From Halorarius halobius (lineage in GTDB: Archaea > Halobacteriota > Halobacteria > Halobacteriales > Haloarculaceae), in the NCBI RefSeq assembly GCF_024298865.1, contig NZ_CP101161.1:3121227-3185226 (forward strand): a stretch of DNA of 64,000 bases, written 5' to 3'. The position numbers and the translations under genes were made by a program. Positions 49,979 to 59,787 of this stretch are shown in pieces. The notes under the pieces are model-generated. The model saw only the letters and a program-made list of their open reading frames with translations, was not told the origin of the DNA and did no database searches. Position 1 is the first letter of the stretch. Each line of letters starts with the position of its first letter.

Positions 49979-52900
49979 ATGACTGAGAACCGTCTGCAGG
50001 TTCGTCTCCTGTCGGTTATGCTCTGCCTAGCCGTACTGGGCGGGGCGACACTGGTGGGGGTCGGGAGCGCTGGACACAACCCCGACACGACAGTAACGGT
50101 GGGGGGGGGAAGCCCCTATACAACGATACAAGAGGGCGTCAACCACGCTGACCCCGGCGACACCGTCCTGGTGACGCAGAAAGCCAGCGGGAGCACCGAG
50201 TACAACGAGACCGTCGTGGTCAACAAGTCGGTGACTATCCTGGCGGACAGCGGCGTCACGATCACGCTCAATGGTGGGGACCGAATCGGGTCAGCGTTCA
50301 CCGTCAACAACGCCTCGTCGAACCTTCAGCGGATAGCCATCCAGGGGTTCGTCATCGAGAACTACCGGGGGCAGGCGCAGACCGACGGCCACGGGGTCGT
50401 CGTCACCGAGGACTCGCTGAACAACGTCACCGTTCAGGACAACACCTTCCGGAGTCTCGACGGGGCTGGGGTCGCGTTCTACAGTGACAACGGGCCACAG
50501 GAGAACATCCTGGTCAAGAACAACGACATCTCCGACGTCGGGGAGAGTGGCATTCAGGCGGTGGGGACCAACACCGGCTCGTTCACCGACATCGGGTTCG
50601 TCACAAACACCATCGATTCGCCGGTCGGGGGTGACGCCGTCGCGGTGCGACTCTCCGGGCAGTCGTCGCTGACGAACGTCACCGCGATCGGGACGGACGC
50701 GGCGAACGTCGACGACGGGCTGAACGTCACCGTCGACGTCGGCGCGTCCGCGACCGACGTCAACGTCGAGCGGAACGACTTCAGGGACGTCACGGGGGCG
50801 AGCCTCTCGCTCGTCGTCGGGGAATCCCAGGGGTCGGGGGCGTCGCTGAGCGACGTGACGGTCGAGGAGAACGCGCTGAACCGCTCCGGGACCGGCGTGG
50901 CAGTGTTCGCAGGCGGCGGCGCGTCGCTGTCTAATCTCGATCTGATAGGCGACAACAACGTCTCGAACACCGACCGCGGGCTGGACATAACGACCGTCAA
51001 CGGGGCCCAAGTGTCCGACATCGAGATCAGCAACGCGACGTTCGAGGACGCGGCCGTGATGGGCATCGAACTCAACGCCAGCGGCTCGAGTTCGGTGTCG
51101 GGCATCGACATCAACGACACCGCACTCAACAAGACGGGGACGGGGCTCGCCATCACGACCGACGGTGGGGCATCGGTCTCCGACGTCGCGCTCGACACCG
51201 TCTCGCTCGACAACGCGGCGAACCGCGCCATGCTCGTCGAGTCGAACGGGCCGAGCACCATCTCCGGTATCGACGTCGCTTCGAGTTCGGTCGCGTCGTC
51301 GAACGACGGTATCGTGGTGCGAAGTTACGACGGCTCGTCCATCGACGACGTGGCGATCTCGGACGCCACCCTCGAACAGCAGTCCGGCGTTGCGACCATC
51401 CTGCGGGCGGCCGGCACCAGCGAGATATCGAACGTCGACGTCACCGAGTCCGCGCTCAACGCCTCGGCGACCGGTCTGAAGGTCCACTCCGTGGACGATG
51501 GGACCGTGAGAGGGCTCCGTGCCGACACCGTCGACTTCGAGAACAACGATGACGGCGTGCAGGTGCTCCTCGAAGGACAGGGGAGCCTCTCGGACGTCAA
51601 CGTGACGCAGTCGACGATGGTCGGCAGCACGAAAGGACTCAACGTCAGCGTCGGCCCGTCGAGCGGGTCGACGGCGTCGCTGTCGAACGTCACGCTCCAC
51701 GAGAGCCTGCTCAACGAGACCGACAGCGGGGTCGTGTTCAACGTCAGCGGTGACGCCTCCGCGTCGGACGTCGCGTTCGAGACGGTCGACCTCCGGAACA
51801 CCACTGCGCCGGCGAGGGTCAACGTCGCCGGCGGCGGCGGGAGCCTCTCGGGGCTGGTCGTCACGCAGGCCGTGCTCGGGAACTCCTCGAACGGGTTCGT
51901 GCTCGAGGCGGCCAACGGCGGCTCCGTCTCGGACGTCGACCTCGAGGAGAGCGGGTTCAACGAGACCGACGGCACCGGCCTCACGGTCGCGGCCGACGGG
52001 AGTTCGACGGTCAGCAATCTCTACGTGAACACGGTCAGCCTCGAGAACAACACCGTCGGCACCGCCATCGACATCAGACAGGGCGGCACGCTCCAGAACG
52101 TCGAGATGGCAGAGGTGACGGCCGTCGGCTCGGCGACCGGTCTCGACGTCGACGTCGGGAGCAGCTCCGCCACGGCCAGCCTCACGAACACGACGTTCAC
52201 CGACGCGCTGTTCAACGAGACGACCCAGCAAGGTGTCGACGTGGAATCGACCAACGGCGGCGAGGTGACTGATCTCGAGTTCGAGACGGTCACGCTGCAG
52301 AATAACCCCATACCGATGACCGTCCGCGTTGACGGGGATGCCAGCCTGGATGGGCTGACTCTTCGGGAAACGCTCATCGGTGGCTCCTCGGCCGGATTGA
52401 GCATCCGGTCGGCCGGCTCGGGCCAGATTTCGGATGTTGACGTTGCGACAAGCGGCCTCAACGAGACCGGCGCCGTCGGGCTGACTGTTCTTGCGACGGG
52501 TGACTCCTCCATCAGTGGGTTCCACGCCGACGGAGTCGACGTGAGCAACAACGCCGACGGGATGCGGTTCGCGTCGACCGGTAGCGGGGTCGTGAAGAAC
52601 GTCGACGTCACGAGTGTGAACGCGACGGGCGTCGACCGGGCGCTCAACCTCACCGTCGGCGCGTCGAGCTCCTCGTCGGCGAAGCTGGTGAACGCCACCT
52701 TCTCCGACAGCGCGTTCAACGAGACGACGACCGGCGTCGACGTCGACGTCGTCGGCGGCGCGAACGCGACGGACGTGGCCGTCGAGACGGTCGACCTCCG
52801 GAACAACGCCGAGTCGGTGCCTGTCACCGTCAGCGGGGGGTCGACGCTCGACGGCTTCCGGCTCGCACAGACGCTGCTCGAGGAGTCCGACACCGGCCTG

Positions 52901-55900
52901 ACCATCGACGTGACCGGCTCGTCGTCGGCCTCGGACATCGAACTGGTCGAGAGCGGCCTCAATCGGACGGGTACTGCCGGCGTCCACCTCCGGGCGACGG
53001 ACGACGCCTCGGTCGAGGGCGTCGAACTCGACACGCTGAACGTGACGAACAACACCGACGGGGTCCGGTTCGTCACGCTCGATTCGGCACGGATCTCCGA
53101 CGTGTACGCGACGGGCGTTCTCGCGACGGGCGTCGACAAGGCGGTCAACCTCACGGTCGGGAACGCCGGAACGTCGCAGGCGAAGCTGGTGAACGCGACG
53201 TTCACAGACAGCGCGTTCAACGAGACGTCGACCGCCGGCGTCGACCTGACGGGCGTCGGCTCGACGAACACCACCGGGCTCGCGTTCCGGACGGTCGATC
53301 TCCGGAACAACCCGGTTCCGGTCGACGTCGACATATCGAGTGACGCGAAGCTCGACGGGTTCGAACTCAACCAGACGCTGACCGAGGGCTCCTCGCAGGG
53401 TATCGTCCTCCGGGCGGTCGACTCGACGACGGTGAGCGACGTCGCACTCGTCGAGAGCGGGTTCAACAGCACGGGCGCGGCCGGCGTGACGGTCGTCGCG
53501 GCCAACCAGTCGACGGTCGACGACGTGCGGCTGGACACGCTGAACGTGACCGATAACACCGACGGGCTCCGGTTCCTCTCGCGTGACAGCGCGACCCTGC
53601 GTGACGTGTACGCGACGAGCGTGCTCGCGACGGACGCGGCGACGGCACTCGACCTCACAGTCGGCCCGAACGCCGGTTCGACGGCGAAGCTCGTGAACGC
53701 GACGTTCACGGACAGCGCGTTCAACGAGACGACGACGTCCGGCATCGACCTCGACGTCGCCGAGAGTGCGAACGCGACCGACGTCGGGTTCGACACGGTC
53801 GATCTGACGAACAGTCCCGCGCCGCTGACGGTCGACGTCACCGACAGCGCGAAACTCGACGGGCTCGAGGTCAACCGGACGCTCCTCGCGGAGTCCTCAC
53901 AGGGATTCCGCCTGCGCGCACTCGACTCGACGACGGTGAGCGACGTCGACCTCGTCGAGAACGGCTTCAACAACACGGGCGCGACCGGCGTCGACGTGCT
54001 GGCGGCGAACTCGACGACGGTCGACGGGCTCCGGCTCGACACGGCGAACGTCTCCGACAACGCGGTCGGCGTCGGGCTGACCGTCGCCGACGGCGCGACC
54101 GTCCGGGACGTCTCGGCGTCCAGCGTGCTGGCGACCGGGACGGACCGCGGGCTCGAACTCGCGGTCGGTGACTCGAACACGGCGTCCGCCAAACTGGTGA
54201 ACGCCACCTTCTCCGACAGCGCGTTCAACGAGACGACGACGTCCGGCATCGACGTCGACGTCGTCGACGAAGCGAACGCGACGGACGTCGGGTTCGACAC
54301 TATCGACCTGACGAACAGTCAGGAGCCGCTCGCGGTGGATGTCACCGACAGCGCGAAACTCGACGGGCTCCGCGTCCAGCGGACACTCCTCGAAGGCGCG
54401 TCGGACGGGTTCACGTTGCAGGCGCTCGACTCCACGACGGTCAGCGATGTCGACCTCGTCGAGAACGGCTTCAACAACACCGGCACGACCGGCGCCGCCG
54501 TGTTAGTTGCGAACCAGTCGACGCTGACGGGCCTCCGCATCGACACGGCGAATGCGACCAACAACACGGTCGGGGTCGACCTCTCGGTGCTCGGGAGCGC
54601 AACCCTCGAAGACGTCTACACGACGACCGTCCTCGCGGAGGGCACCGACACCGCCCTCGACCTGCGCGTCGGTGACGGCACGCAGTCGACGGCCAAACTG
54701 ACGAACGCAACGTTCGACTCGAACGCGTTCAACGAGACGACGACCGCTGGCGTGGACGTCGACGTGGTTGGTAGGACGGAGGTGACGGACCTCGAGTTCG
54801 ACACCACCGACCTCTCGGGCAACGCCCGGGCGGGTCGCATCGACGTGACGGACGGCGCCGCGGTGACGGACCTCTACGTCACCCGGTCGCTGACCGCCGA
54901 CTCCGACGACGGCCTCGTGCTGCGGACGGCCGACTCGTCGTCCGCGACGAACGTCACGTTCGACACGAACGGGTTCAACGAGACGGCCGGCACGGGGCTG
55001 GCCGTCCTCGCGACGAACGACTCGACGATGACGGACGTGCGGCTGGCGACGAACTCGCTGAAGAGCAACAGTCTCGGCCTGCGGCTGGCCGCGACGGACG
55101 GCGCGTCGCTGACGGACCTCTACGTGACGGAGGCGCTTGCGGCCCAGTCCGGGGCCGGCGTCGAGTTGCAGGTCGGTGACGGCCTCCAGTCGACGGCGTC
55201 GCTGACGAACGCGACGTTCGACACGAACGGGTTCAACGACACCGCCGGCACGGGCGTCGATGTCGACGCCGCCGGCGACGCCACCGTCGACGACCTCGCG
55301 TTCGACACGAACGAACTCAGCGGCAACGCTCGCGCGGGCGAGATCAACGTCACCGACGGCGCGTCGCTGACGGACCTCTACGTGACCCTGGCGCTGACCG
55401 CCGACTCCGGAGACGGCCTGCTGGTCCGGGCGGCGAACTCGTCGACCGTGACGAACGTCACGTTCGACACGAACGGGTTCAACGAGACGGCCGGCACCGG
55501 CCTAGGCGTCGTCGCCAGCGAGGACGCGACAGTCGAGGACCTGCGGCTCGACACGAATTCGCTTGCTGACAACGCGGTCGGCGGGCAGATCTCGGTCACG
55601 GACGGTGCCTCGCTGACCGACGTCTACCTGACGACCGTGCTCGCGGCGGGCTCCGGCACCGGTATCGACGTCGACGTCGGGGCCGAACAGGGGTCGACGG
55701 CGTCGCTGACGAACCTCACGTTCGACGCGAACGGGTTCAACGACACCACGGCCACGGGCGTCGACATCGACGCGGCCGGCGACGCGACCGTCTCCGAGGT
55801 GACGTTCGATACGAACGACCTCTCGAACAACAGCGAGGCCGCGAACATCGAAATCGCTGGCGGCGCCTCGCTCACCGACCTCGACGTGAAGCGCGTGCTC

Positions 55901-58900
55901 GTCGCAGACTCCGACACCGGCTTCACGCTCCGGTCGGCCGGACAGGCCACCGTGTCGCAGGCGACGTTCATCGAGAGCGGGTTCAACGAGACGGCCGGCA
56001 CCGGCCTGACGGTCAACGCGACCGGAGGGTCGACGATGGACAACGTGACGCTGTACCGCGTCCCGGTCGGCTCGAACGCGGTGGGAGTCCAGGTCGCCGT
56101 CAAGGACAGCGCGACACTCGGGCCGCTGAACGTCACGCAGGTGCTCGGCAACGGCAACTCCGACCGCGGCATCGTCGTCAACAGCGGCGTGACGAGCGGC
56201 GCTGACGCCACACTCGGCGACGTCACGTTCAACACCGTCGGGGTGAACGACTCCGACGCGACCGGCATCACGCTCGGTGCGGCCGGCACAAGTTCGGTCG
56301 GTCGGGTGCGGCTCAACCGCACTCTGCTGGGCGGCAACGGCGAGGGGCTCGCCATAGAGGCGAGTGACTCGGCCCAACTCGGCCGGGTGACCGGCACCAC
56401 GATGCTGATAGAGAACAGCACGAACGACGGCATCGGCGTCGACCTCGGGTCGAGCGTCACGGCGGCCGGCATCCAGTTCCGGCGCACCCTGCTGTCGAAC
56501 AACGACGGCGCCGGGCTCCGGGTGTCGGCGTCGACGCCCAACGAGACGGTGCGCATCCACCGGTCGCTCATCTCGGACAACGGCGACGGCGTCGTCAACG
56601 AGGGCGCTGACACGCTCGTCGACGCACGGTTCAGCTACTGGGGCGACTCTTCTGGCCCGAGCACGGCCGCCTCGGCCGGCACATCCCCGGTCGTCGATCC
56701 GAAGTGGGGCGTCCCGGCGAACGGCGACGGCGACACGGTCTCGGAGGGGTCGACCGCCGGCGTCTCGAACGTCCGCTTCGCGCCCTCTATCGGCGGGAAG
56801 ACGAAGTCCGGACCCCAGCTGATCGACCCGGTTCCCGACCGGACGTTCAACGTGAGCTTCGCGGGCCAGACTATCGAGGGACCGCTGAGCGACTTCGTCG
56901 GACTGACGGTCTGGGAGCGGTCGGTCCTGCCGCTCCGGACGGCCCGGAGTGACGCCGACACGTCGGTTCGCGCTCCGAGCATCTTCATCAGCACGTCCAG
57001 CGGGGACGTGGCGATCAACCGGGAGAACTTCTCGGTGTACACCCAGCAGGAGTCCATCGGGCTCGACTTCGAGAAGGTGACTGGGGCCGACACGCTCCGG
57101 TACTCGAACGACGACGCACACCTGATAATCCTGCGTGCGGAGTCGAACCAGTCGAACGTCACGGAGCTGTTCAACTACAGCATCGACAACCGGACCGGCA
57201 ACATCACCGGCACGAGCGACGCGGCCGAGCTGGTGGAGATACGCGACACCCAGCTCGATGGCAACGGCGAGCTCCAGACGAGCTTCACGCCGAGCCAGGC
57301 AGGCGACTACATCGCCCTGCTGAGCACGCCGAACGTCGGTGACGGCTTCCGCAAGACCGCGGACGGCGGGCTGGCGTTCAACGCACTGAACGAGTCCTCG
57401 ACGATAATCGGGGTGGAGGGCATCGCCGTCCAGACGACCAGTTCGACGGCGACGGCCAACACCTCTGAGGTGTACGCCGGTGCGAACGTCTCGGTGACGG
57501 CGGAGTCGAACCTGCAAGCGAACACCGTGAGCCACCTTGTGGTGGCGTACGACCGGCAGGCGTTCATCGACCAGACGATCGTCATCGACAAGACGAACGC
57601 CACCCGGACCGACACCGGCGTGCTGGTGAGCGTCAACGGCACGTCCGACGGCGAGGCGTTCTTCCTCGAGGCGAACATCACCGACGACGGCACCGTCACC
57701 GGCTTCGAGACCGGTGGCACGTTCAGCGACGTCAACAGCACGAACGTCACCGTCGACCGTGGCAACCCCACCGAGACGGTGATGCTGGAGTTGGCCGAGG
57801 GCGTCAACCTCTCGGACGGCGAGACGCTCCCGTACCGCTTCGTCCACGTCGCGGTCGCGTCCGACAAACCCCAGCGGCGCAGCACCGACGCTGGGCTCGT
57901 GACGGTCGTGCCCCAGCCCGCGGCGCCGACCGACCCCGGCGACCCCGGCGACCCCGGCGACCCCGGTGACCCCGGCGGCCCGAGCGACCCCGGTGGTGTT
58001 CCCGGTGGTGGCGGTGCTCCCGGCGGCGGCGGTCCCGGCGCTCAGCCGGCCCCCTCGCCGGTGACGGTCATCCACAACGGGACGAACACGACGGTCATCA
58101 TCGACGAGGTGGCGGCGGGCCGCACGCTCAATATCGGCACGACCCTGCCGAACACGACGCTCCCGTTCGCGCTGACCCAGATCCGGATGGTGCCCGCGAA
58201 GTCGGGCAGTTACCGGCTCCACATCGAGCGCGGTCTGGACCCGCTCGAGGGCGCTCCGTCGGTCGGCGGTGCACGGCCGGTCGGCTACGTGTCGATCAAC
58301 CACACCATCGACAACGAGAACGTGCGGAACGTCAGCTTCCGGTTCCGCGTCGAGAGCGACGCGCTGGAGGACAACCGCATCGCACCGGCGGAGGTCGCGA
58401 TGTACCGGTTCGCCGGTGAGTGGACCGTCCTGCCGACGACTCGCACGGGCGTCGCGCCCAACGTGAACGCGGTCACCTATCAGTCGGACTCGCCCGGCCT
58501 CTCGGTGTTCGCGTTCGGAGCCCAGGAGGGTAACCTCACGGTGACCGACGCCGCACTCGGCACCGACAGCATCACGGCCGGCGAGTCGGTCGACGTGACC
58601 GCCACCGTCGAGAACACCGGTGGAACGGAAGCGACGCGCGACGTCGAACTCATGGTCGACGGGAGCGTCGTCGACACCCAGTCGGTCACCGTCGCGGGCG
58701 GTGCCAGCGAGCAGGTGACGTTCAGCCGGACGTTCGAGGAGGCCGGCACCTACGACATCAGCGTCGGCGGCGTCACGGCCGGGACGCTGACGGTCGAGGC
58801 CGCGGAGACGCCGCCGAGTCCGACGCCGACGCCGACGCTGTCGCCGACCGACTCGCCGACGGACACGCCCGACGAGGACGGCGGTCTGGGGCTGGTCACC

Positions 58901-59002
58901 ATCTTCGCCATCTTCGCCGTCCTGCTGCTGGTCGGCACCGCGGTGGCCGCCTACCTCTACTACGACGAGGAGTTCGAGGAGTTCGGCCCCACCGAGGAGT
59001 AG
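49979..59002 (+). CDS. 3007-residue beta-helix surface protein with PGF-pre-PGF and CARDB-like domains
   Basis: Start ATG 49979 fits the TATA-like box about 33 bases upstream. Signal peptide about 1-31. Residues 45-2210 are a continuous right-handed parallel beta-helix: the start matches the pectate-lyase/NosD pattern (YTTIQEGVNHADPGDTVLV), then coils of 27-28 residues follow, such as SDVDLVENGFNNTGATGVDV. Nine units of about 168 residues repeat nearly exactly. A beta-sandwich region (about 2250-2640) precedes an Asp-Pro-Gly linker, a PGF-pre-PGF domain (about 2690-2850) and a CARDB-like domain (about 2855-2950). A C-terminal helix with an acidic tail anchors it; there is no PGF tripeptide. 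N-glycosylation sequons are abundant. Likely a long glycosylated fibre or adhesin. Confidence 0.92.
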   Translation: MTENRLQVRLLSVMLCLAVLGGATLVGVGSAGHNPDTTVTVGGGSPYTTIQEGVNHADPGDTVLVTQKASGSTEYNETVVVNKSVTILADSGVTITLNGGDRIGSAFTVNNASSNLQRIAIQGFVIENYRGQAQTDGHGVVVTEDSLNNVTVQDNTFRSLDGAGVAFYSDNGPQENILVKNNDISDVGESGIQAVGTNTGSFTDIGFVTNTIDSPVGGDAVAVRLSGQSSLTNVTAIGTDAANVDDGLNVTVDVGASATDVNVERNDFRDVTGASLSLVVGESQGSGASLSDVTVEENALNRSGTGVAVFAGGGASLSNLDLIGDNNVSNTDRGLDITTVNGAQVSDIEISNATFEDAAVMGIELNASGSSSVSGIDINDTALNKTGTGLAITTDGGASVSDVALDTVSLDNAANRAMLVESNGPSTISGIDVASSSVASSNDGIVVRSYDGSSIDDVAISDATLEQQSGVATILRAAGTSEISNVDVTESALNASATGLKVHSVDDGTVRGLRADTVDFENNDDGVQVLLEGQGSLSDVNVTQSTMVGSTKGLNVSVGPSSGSTASLSNVTLHESLLNETDSGVVFNVSGDASASDVAFETVDLRNTTAPARVNVAGGGGSLSGLVVTQAVLGNSSNGFVLEAANGGSVSDVDLEESGFNETDGTGLTVAADGSSTVSNLYVNTVSLENNTVGTAIDIRQGGTLQNVEMAEVTAVGSATGLDVDVGSSSATASLTNTTFTDALFNETTQQGVDVESTNGGEVTDLEFETVTLQNNPIPMTVRVDGDASLDGLTLRETLIGGSSAGLSIRSAGSGQISDVDVATSGLNETGAVGLTVLATGDSSISGFHADGVDVSNNADGMRFASTGSGVVKNVDVTSVNATGVDRALNLTVGASSSSSAKLVNATFSDSAFNETTTGVDVDVVGGANATDVAVETVDLRNNAESVPVTVSGGSTLDGFRLAQTLLEESDTGLTIDVTGSSSASDIELVESGLNRTGTAGVHLRATDDASVEGVELDTLNVTNNTDGVRFVTLDSARISDVYATGVLATGVDKAVNLTVGNAGTSQAKLVNATFTDSAFNETSTAGVDLTGVGSTNTTGLAFRTVDLRNNPVPVDVDISSDAKLDGFELNQTLTEGSSQGIVLRAVDSTTVSDVALVESGFNSTGAAGVTVVAANQSTVDDVRLDTLNVTDNTDGLRFLSRDSATLRDVYATSVLATDAATALDLTVGPNAGSTAKLVNATFTDSAFNETTTSGIDLDVAESANATDVGFDTVDLTNSPAPLTVDVTDSAKLDGLEVNRTLLAESSQGFRLRALDSTTVSDVDLVENGFNNTGATGVDVLAANSTTVDGLRLDTANVSDNAVGVGLTVADGATVRDVSASSVLATGTDRGLELAVGDSNTASAKLVNATFSDSAFNETTTSGIDVDVVDEANATDVGFDTIDLTNSQEPLAVDVTDSAKLDGLRVQRTLLEGASDGFTLQALDSTTVSDVDLVENGFNNTGTTGAAVLVANQSTLTGLRIDTANATNNTVGVDLSVLGSATLEDVYTTTVLAEGTDTALDLRVGDGTQSTAKLTNATFDSNAFNETTTAGVDVDVVGRTEVTDLEFDTTDLSGNARAGRIDVTDGAAVTDLYVTRSLTADSDDGLVLRTADSSSATNVTFDTNGFNETAGTGLAVLATNDSTMTDVRLATNSLKSNSLGLRLAATDGASLTDLYVTEALAAQSGAGVELQVGDGLQSTASLTNATFDTNGFNDTAGTGVDVDAAGDATVDDLAFDTNELSGNARAGEINVTDGASLTDLYVTLALTADSGDGLLVRAANSSTVTNVTFDTNGFNETAGTGLGVVASEDATVEDLRLDTNSLADNAVGGQISVTDGASLTDVYLTTVLAAGSGTGIDVDVGAEQGSTASLTNLTFDANGFNDTTATGVDIDAAGDATVSEVTFDTNDLSNNSEAANIEIAGGASLTDLDVKRVLVADSDTGFTLRSAGQATVSQATFIESGFNETAGTGLTVNATGGSTMDNVTLYRVPVGSNAVGVQVAVKDSATLGPLNVTQVLGNGNSDRGIVVNSGVTSGADATLGDVTFNTVGVNDSDATGITLGAAGTSSVGRVRLNRTLLGGNGEGLAIEASDSAQLGRVTGTTMLIENSTNDGIGVDLGSSVTAAGIQFRRTLLSNNDGAGLRVSASTPNETVRIHRSLISDNGDGVVNEGADTLVDARFSYWGDSSGPSTAASAGTSPVVDPKWGVPANGDGDTVSEGSTAGVSNVRFAPSIGGKTKSGPQLIDPVPDRTFNVSFAGQTIEGPLSDFVGLTVWERSVLPLRTARSDADTSVRAPSIFISTSSGDVAINRENFSVYTQQESIGLDFEKVTGADTLRYSNDDAHLIILRAESNQSNVTELFNYSIDNRTGNITGTSDAAELVEIRDTQLDGNGELQTSFTPSQAGDYIALLSTPNVGDGFRKTADGGLAFNALNESSTIIGVEGIAVQTTSSTATANTSEVYAGANVSVTAESNLQANTVSHLVVAYDRQAFIDQTIVIDKTNATRTDTGVLVSVNGTSDGEAFFLEANITDDGTVTGFETGGTFSDVNSTNVTVDRGNPTETVMLELAEGVNLSDGETLPYRFVHVAVASDKPQRRSTDAGLVTVVPQPAAPTDPGDPGDPGDPGDPGGPSDPGGVPGGGGAPGGGGPGAQPAPSPVTVIHNGTNTTVIIDEVAAGRTLNIGTTLPNTTLPFALTQIRMVPAKSGSYRLHIERGLDPLEGAPSVGGARPVGYVSINHTIDNENVRNVSFRFRVESDALEDNRIAPAEVAMYRFAGEWTVLPTTRTGVAPNVNAVTYQSDSPGLSVFAFGAQEGNLTVTDAALGTDSITAGESVDVTATVENTGGTEATRDVELMVDGSVVDTQSVTVAGGASEQVTFSRTFEEAGTYDISVGGVTAGTLTVEAAETPPSPTPTPTLSPTDSPTDTPDEDGGLGLVTIFAIFAVLLLVGTAVAAYLYYDEEFEEFGPTEE
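50101..50109 (+). repeat. Run of nine G near the 5' end of the giant surface gene
   Basis: Nine consecutive G residues fall at codons 41-44, inside the exported part just after the signal peptide. The tract is in frame with the giant gene as sequenced. It is a plausible slippage site: loss or gain of one G would truncate the protein. Confidence 0.8.
51686..56218 (+). repeat. Array of nine ~504-nt (168-residue) units in the beta-helix region
   Basis: Anchoring on the codon for Asn (later Asp) before the conserved TF-type strand gives positions 51686, 52187, 52691, 53192, 53696, 54200, 54704, 55208, 55712 and 56219. Spacings are 501, 504, 501, then 504 five times, and a final 507. Each unit contains six coils of 27-31 residues. 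Coils recur in order, for example NATFxDSAFNETTT, then a VDLTN coil, then a DGLxxxRTLL coil. Units are alike but not identical. Confidence 0.88.
57932..57976 (+). repeat. In-frame 9-nt minisatellite (Asp-Pro-Gly) x5
   Basis: Five copies of GACCCCGGC with one C-to-T change in the fourth, encoding the repeating DPG of the linker before the PGF-pre-PGF domain. The unit is a multiple of three, so copy-number change would alter stalk length without a frameshift. Confidence 0.8.
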
Positions 59003-59061
59003 CCGGAGCGACACCTTTCTGTACCCGCCTCCCGTTGCCGTCTCGTAACTGACCCTGACCC

Positions 59062-59787
59062 ATGGCCACCGTCCCGGAATCCACCGACGCGGTCGTCCGT
59101 GCCGTCGACGTGACCCGCCGGTACGGCGGGAGCGACGGGGGACTGTTCTCGCGGGGGGGCGAGCGGGCGCCCGTCACGGCGCTCGATGGCGTGTCGATGC
59201 ACGCCGCCCCCGGGGAGTTCCTGGGTCTCTCGGGCCCGAGCGGTAGCGGGAAGTCGACGCTGTTGCATCTGCTGGCGACGCTCGATACGCCGACCGACGG
59301 CACCGTCGAACTGCTCGGGACGGACGCCGCGTCGCTGTCCGACCGTCAGCGGACGAGTCTACGGCTCGACCACGTCGGCGTCGTGTTCCAGCGGTTCCAT
59401 CTCCTGCCGACGCTGTCGGCGCGGGCCAACGTCGCGCTCCCGCTGGTCGAACAGGGCGTCGGCAAGCGAACGCGCCGCGACCGCGCCGCCGAGTTGCTCG
59501 AGCAAGTCGGCCTGGACGACCGACTCGACCACCGCCCCGGCGAACTCTCGGGGGGCGAACAACAGCGCGTCGCCGTCGCTCGTGCGCTCGTCACCGACCC
59601 CGACCTGCTCGTGGCCGACGAGCCGACGGGCGAACTCGACACCGATGCGGGCGAGGTGGTTCTGGAGTTGCTCGACGACGTGGCGACCGACCGGGCCGTC
59701 GTCGTGGCCTCGCACGACGAGCAGGCCATCGGCGCCACCGACCGCGTCGTCGAACTGCGCGACGGCCGCGTGGTGTCGGATGGGTAG
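59062..59787 (+). CDS. ABC transporter ATP-binding protein (MacB/LolD type)
   Basis: 241 residues. Walker A GPSGSGKST near 58, Q-loop VVFQRFHLLPTL, signature LSGGEQQRV, Walker B LLVADEP, D-loop and switch His (VVASHDEQ). These are typical of the LolD/MacB/FtsE subfamily that powers mechanotransmission rather than import. The start of the next gene overlaps its end by 8 bases. It lies 59 bases behind the giant surface gene on the same strand. Confidence 0.93.
   Translation: MATVPESTDAVVRAVDVTRRYGGSDGGLFSRGGERAPVTALDGVSMHAAPGEFLGLSGPSGSGKSTLLHLLATLDTPTDGTVELLGTDAASLSDRQRTSLRLDHVGVVFQRFHLLPTLSARANVALPLVEQGVGKRTRRDRAAELLEQVGLDDRLDHRPGELSGGEQQRVAVARALVTDPDLLVADEPTGELDTDAGEVVLELLDDVATDRAVVVASHDEQAIGATDRVVELRDGRVVSDG

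Noticed and set aside
49972-49979. TATAAAT-like string just before the giant gene as its TATA box
   Set aside because: It touches the ATG, so transcription would begin inside the gene; the ACTATTT at 49943-49949 has a better spacing.
50291-52987. Long open frame on the minus strand opposite the giant gene (similar long ones at 1862-4204, 4736-6700 and 55502-59014)
   Set aside because: The translations are rich in Arg, Gly and Val with no domain pattern; they mirror the codon bias of the true plus-strand genes. In GC-rich DNA such long shadow frames are expected.
51686-56218. CRISPR-like or satellite array
   Set aside because: The period is about 504 nt, lies wholly in frame within one gene, and units differ by codon substitutions; it is a protein repeat.
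59013-59061. Promoter for the ABC transporter separate from the giant gene
   Set aside because: Weak AT-rich strings occur but none has convincing composition and spacing; read-through from the giant gene is equally possible.
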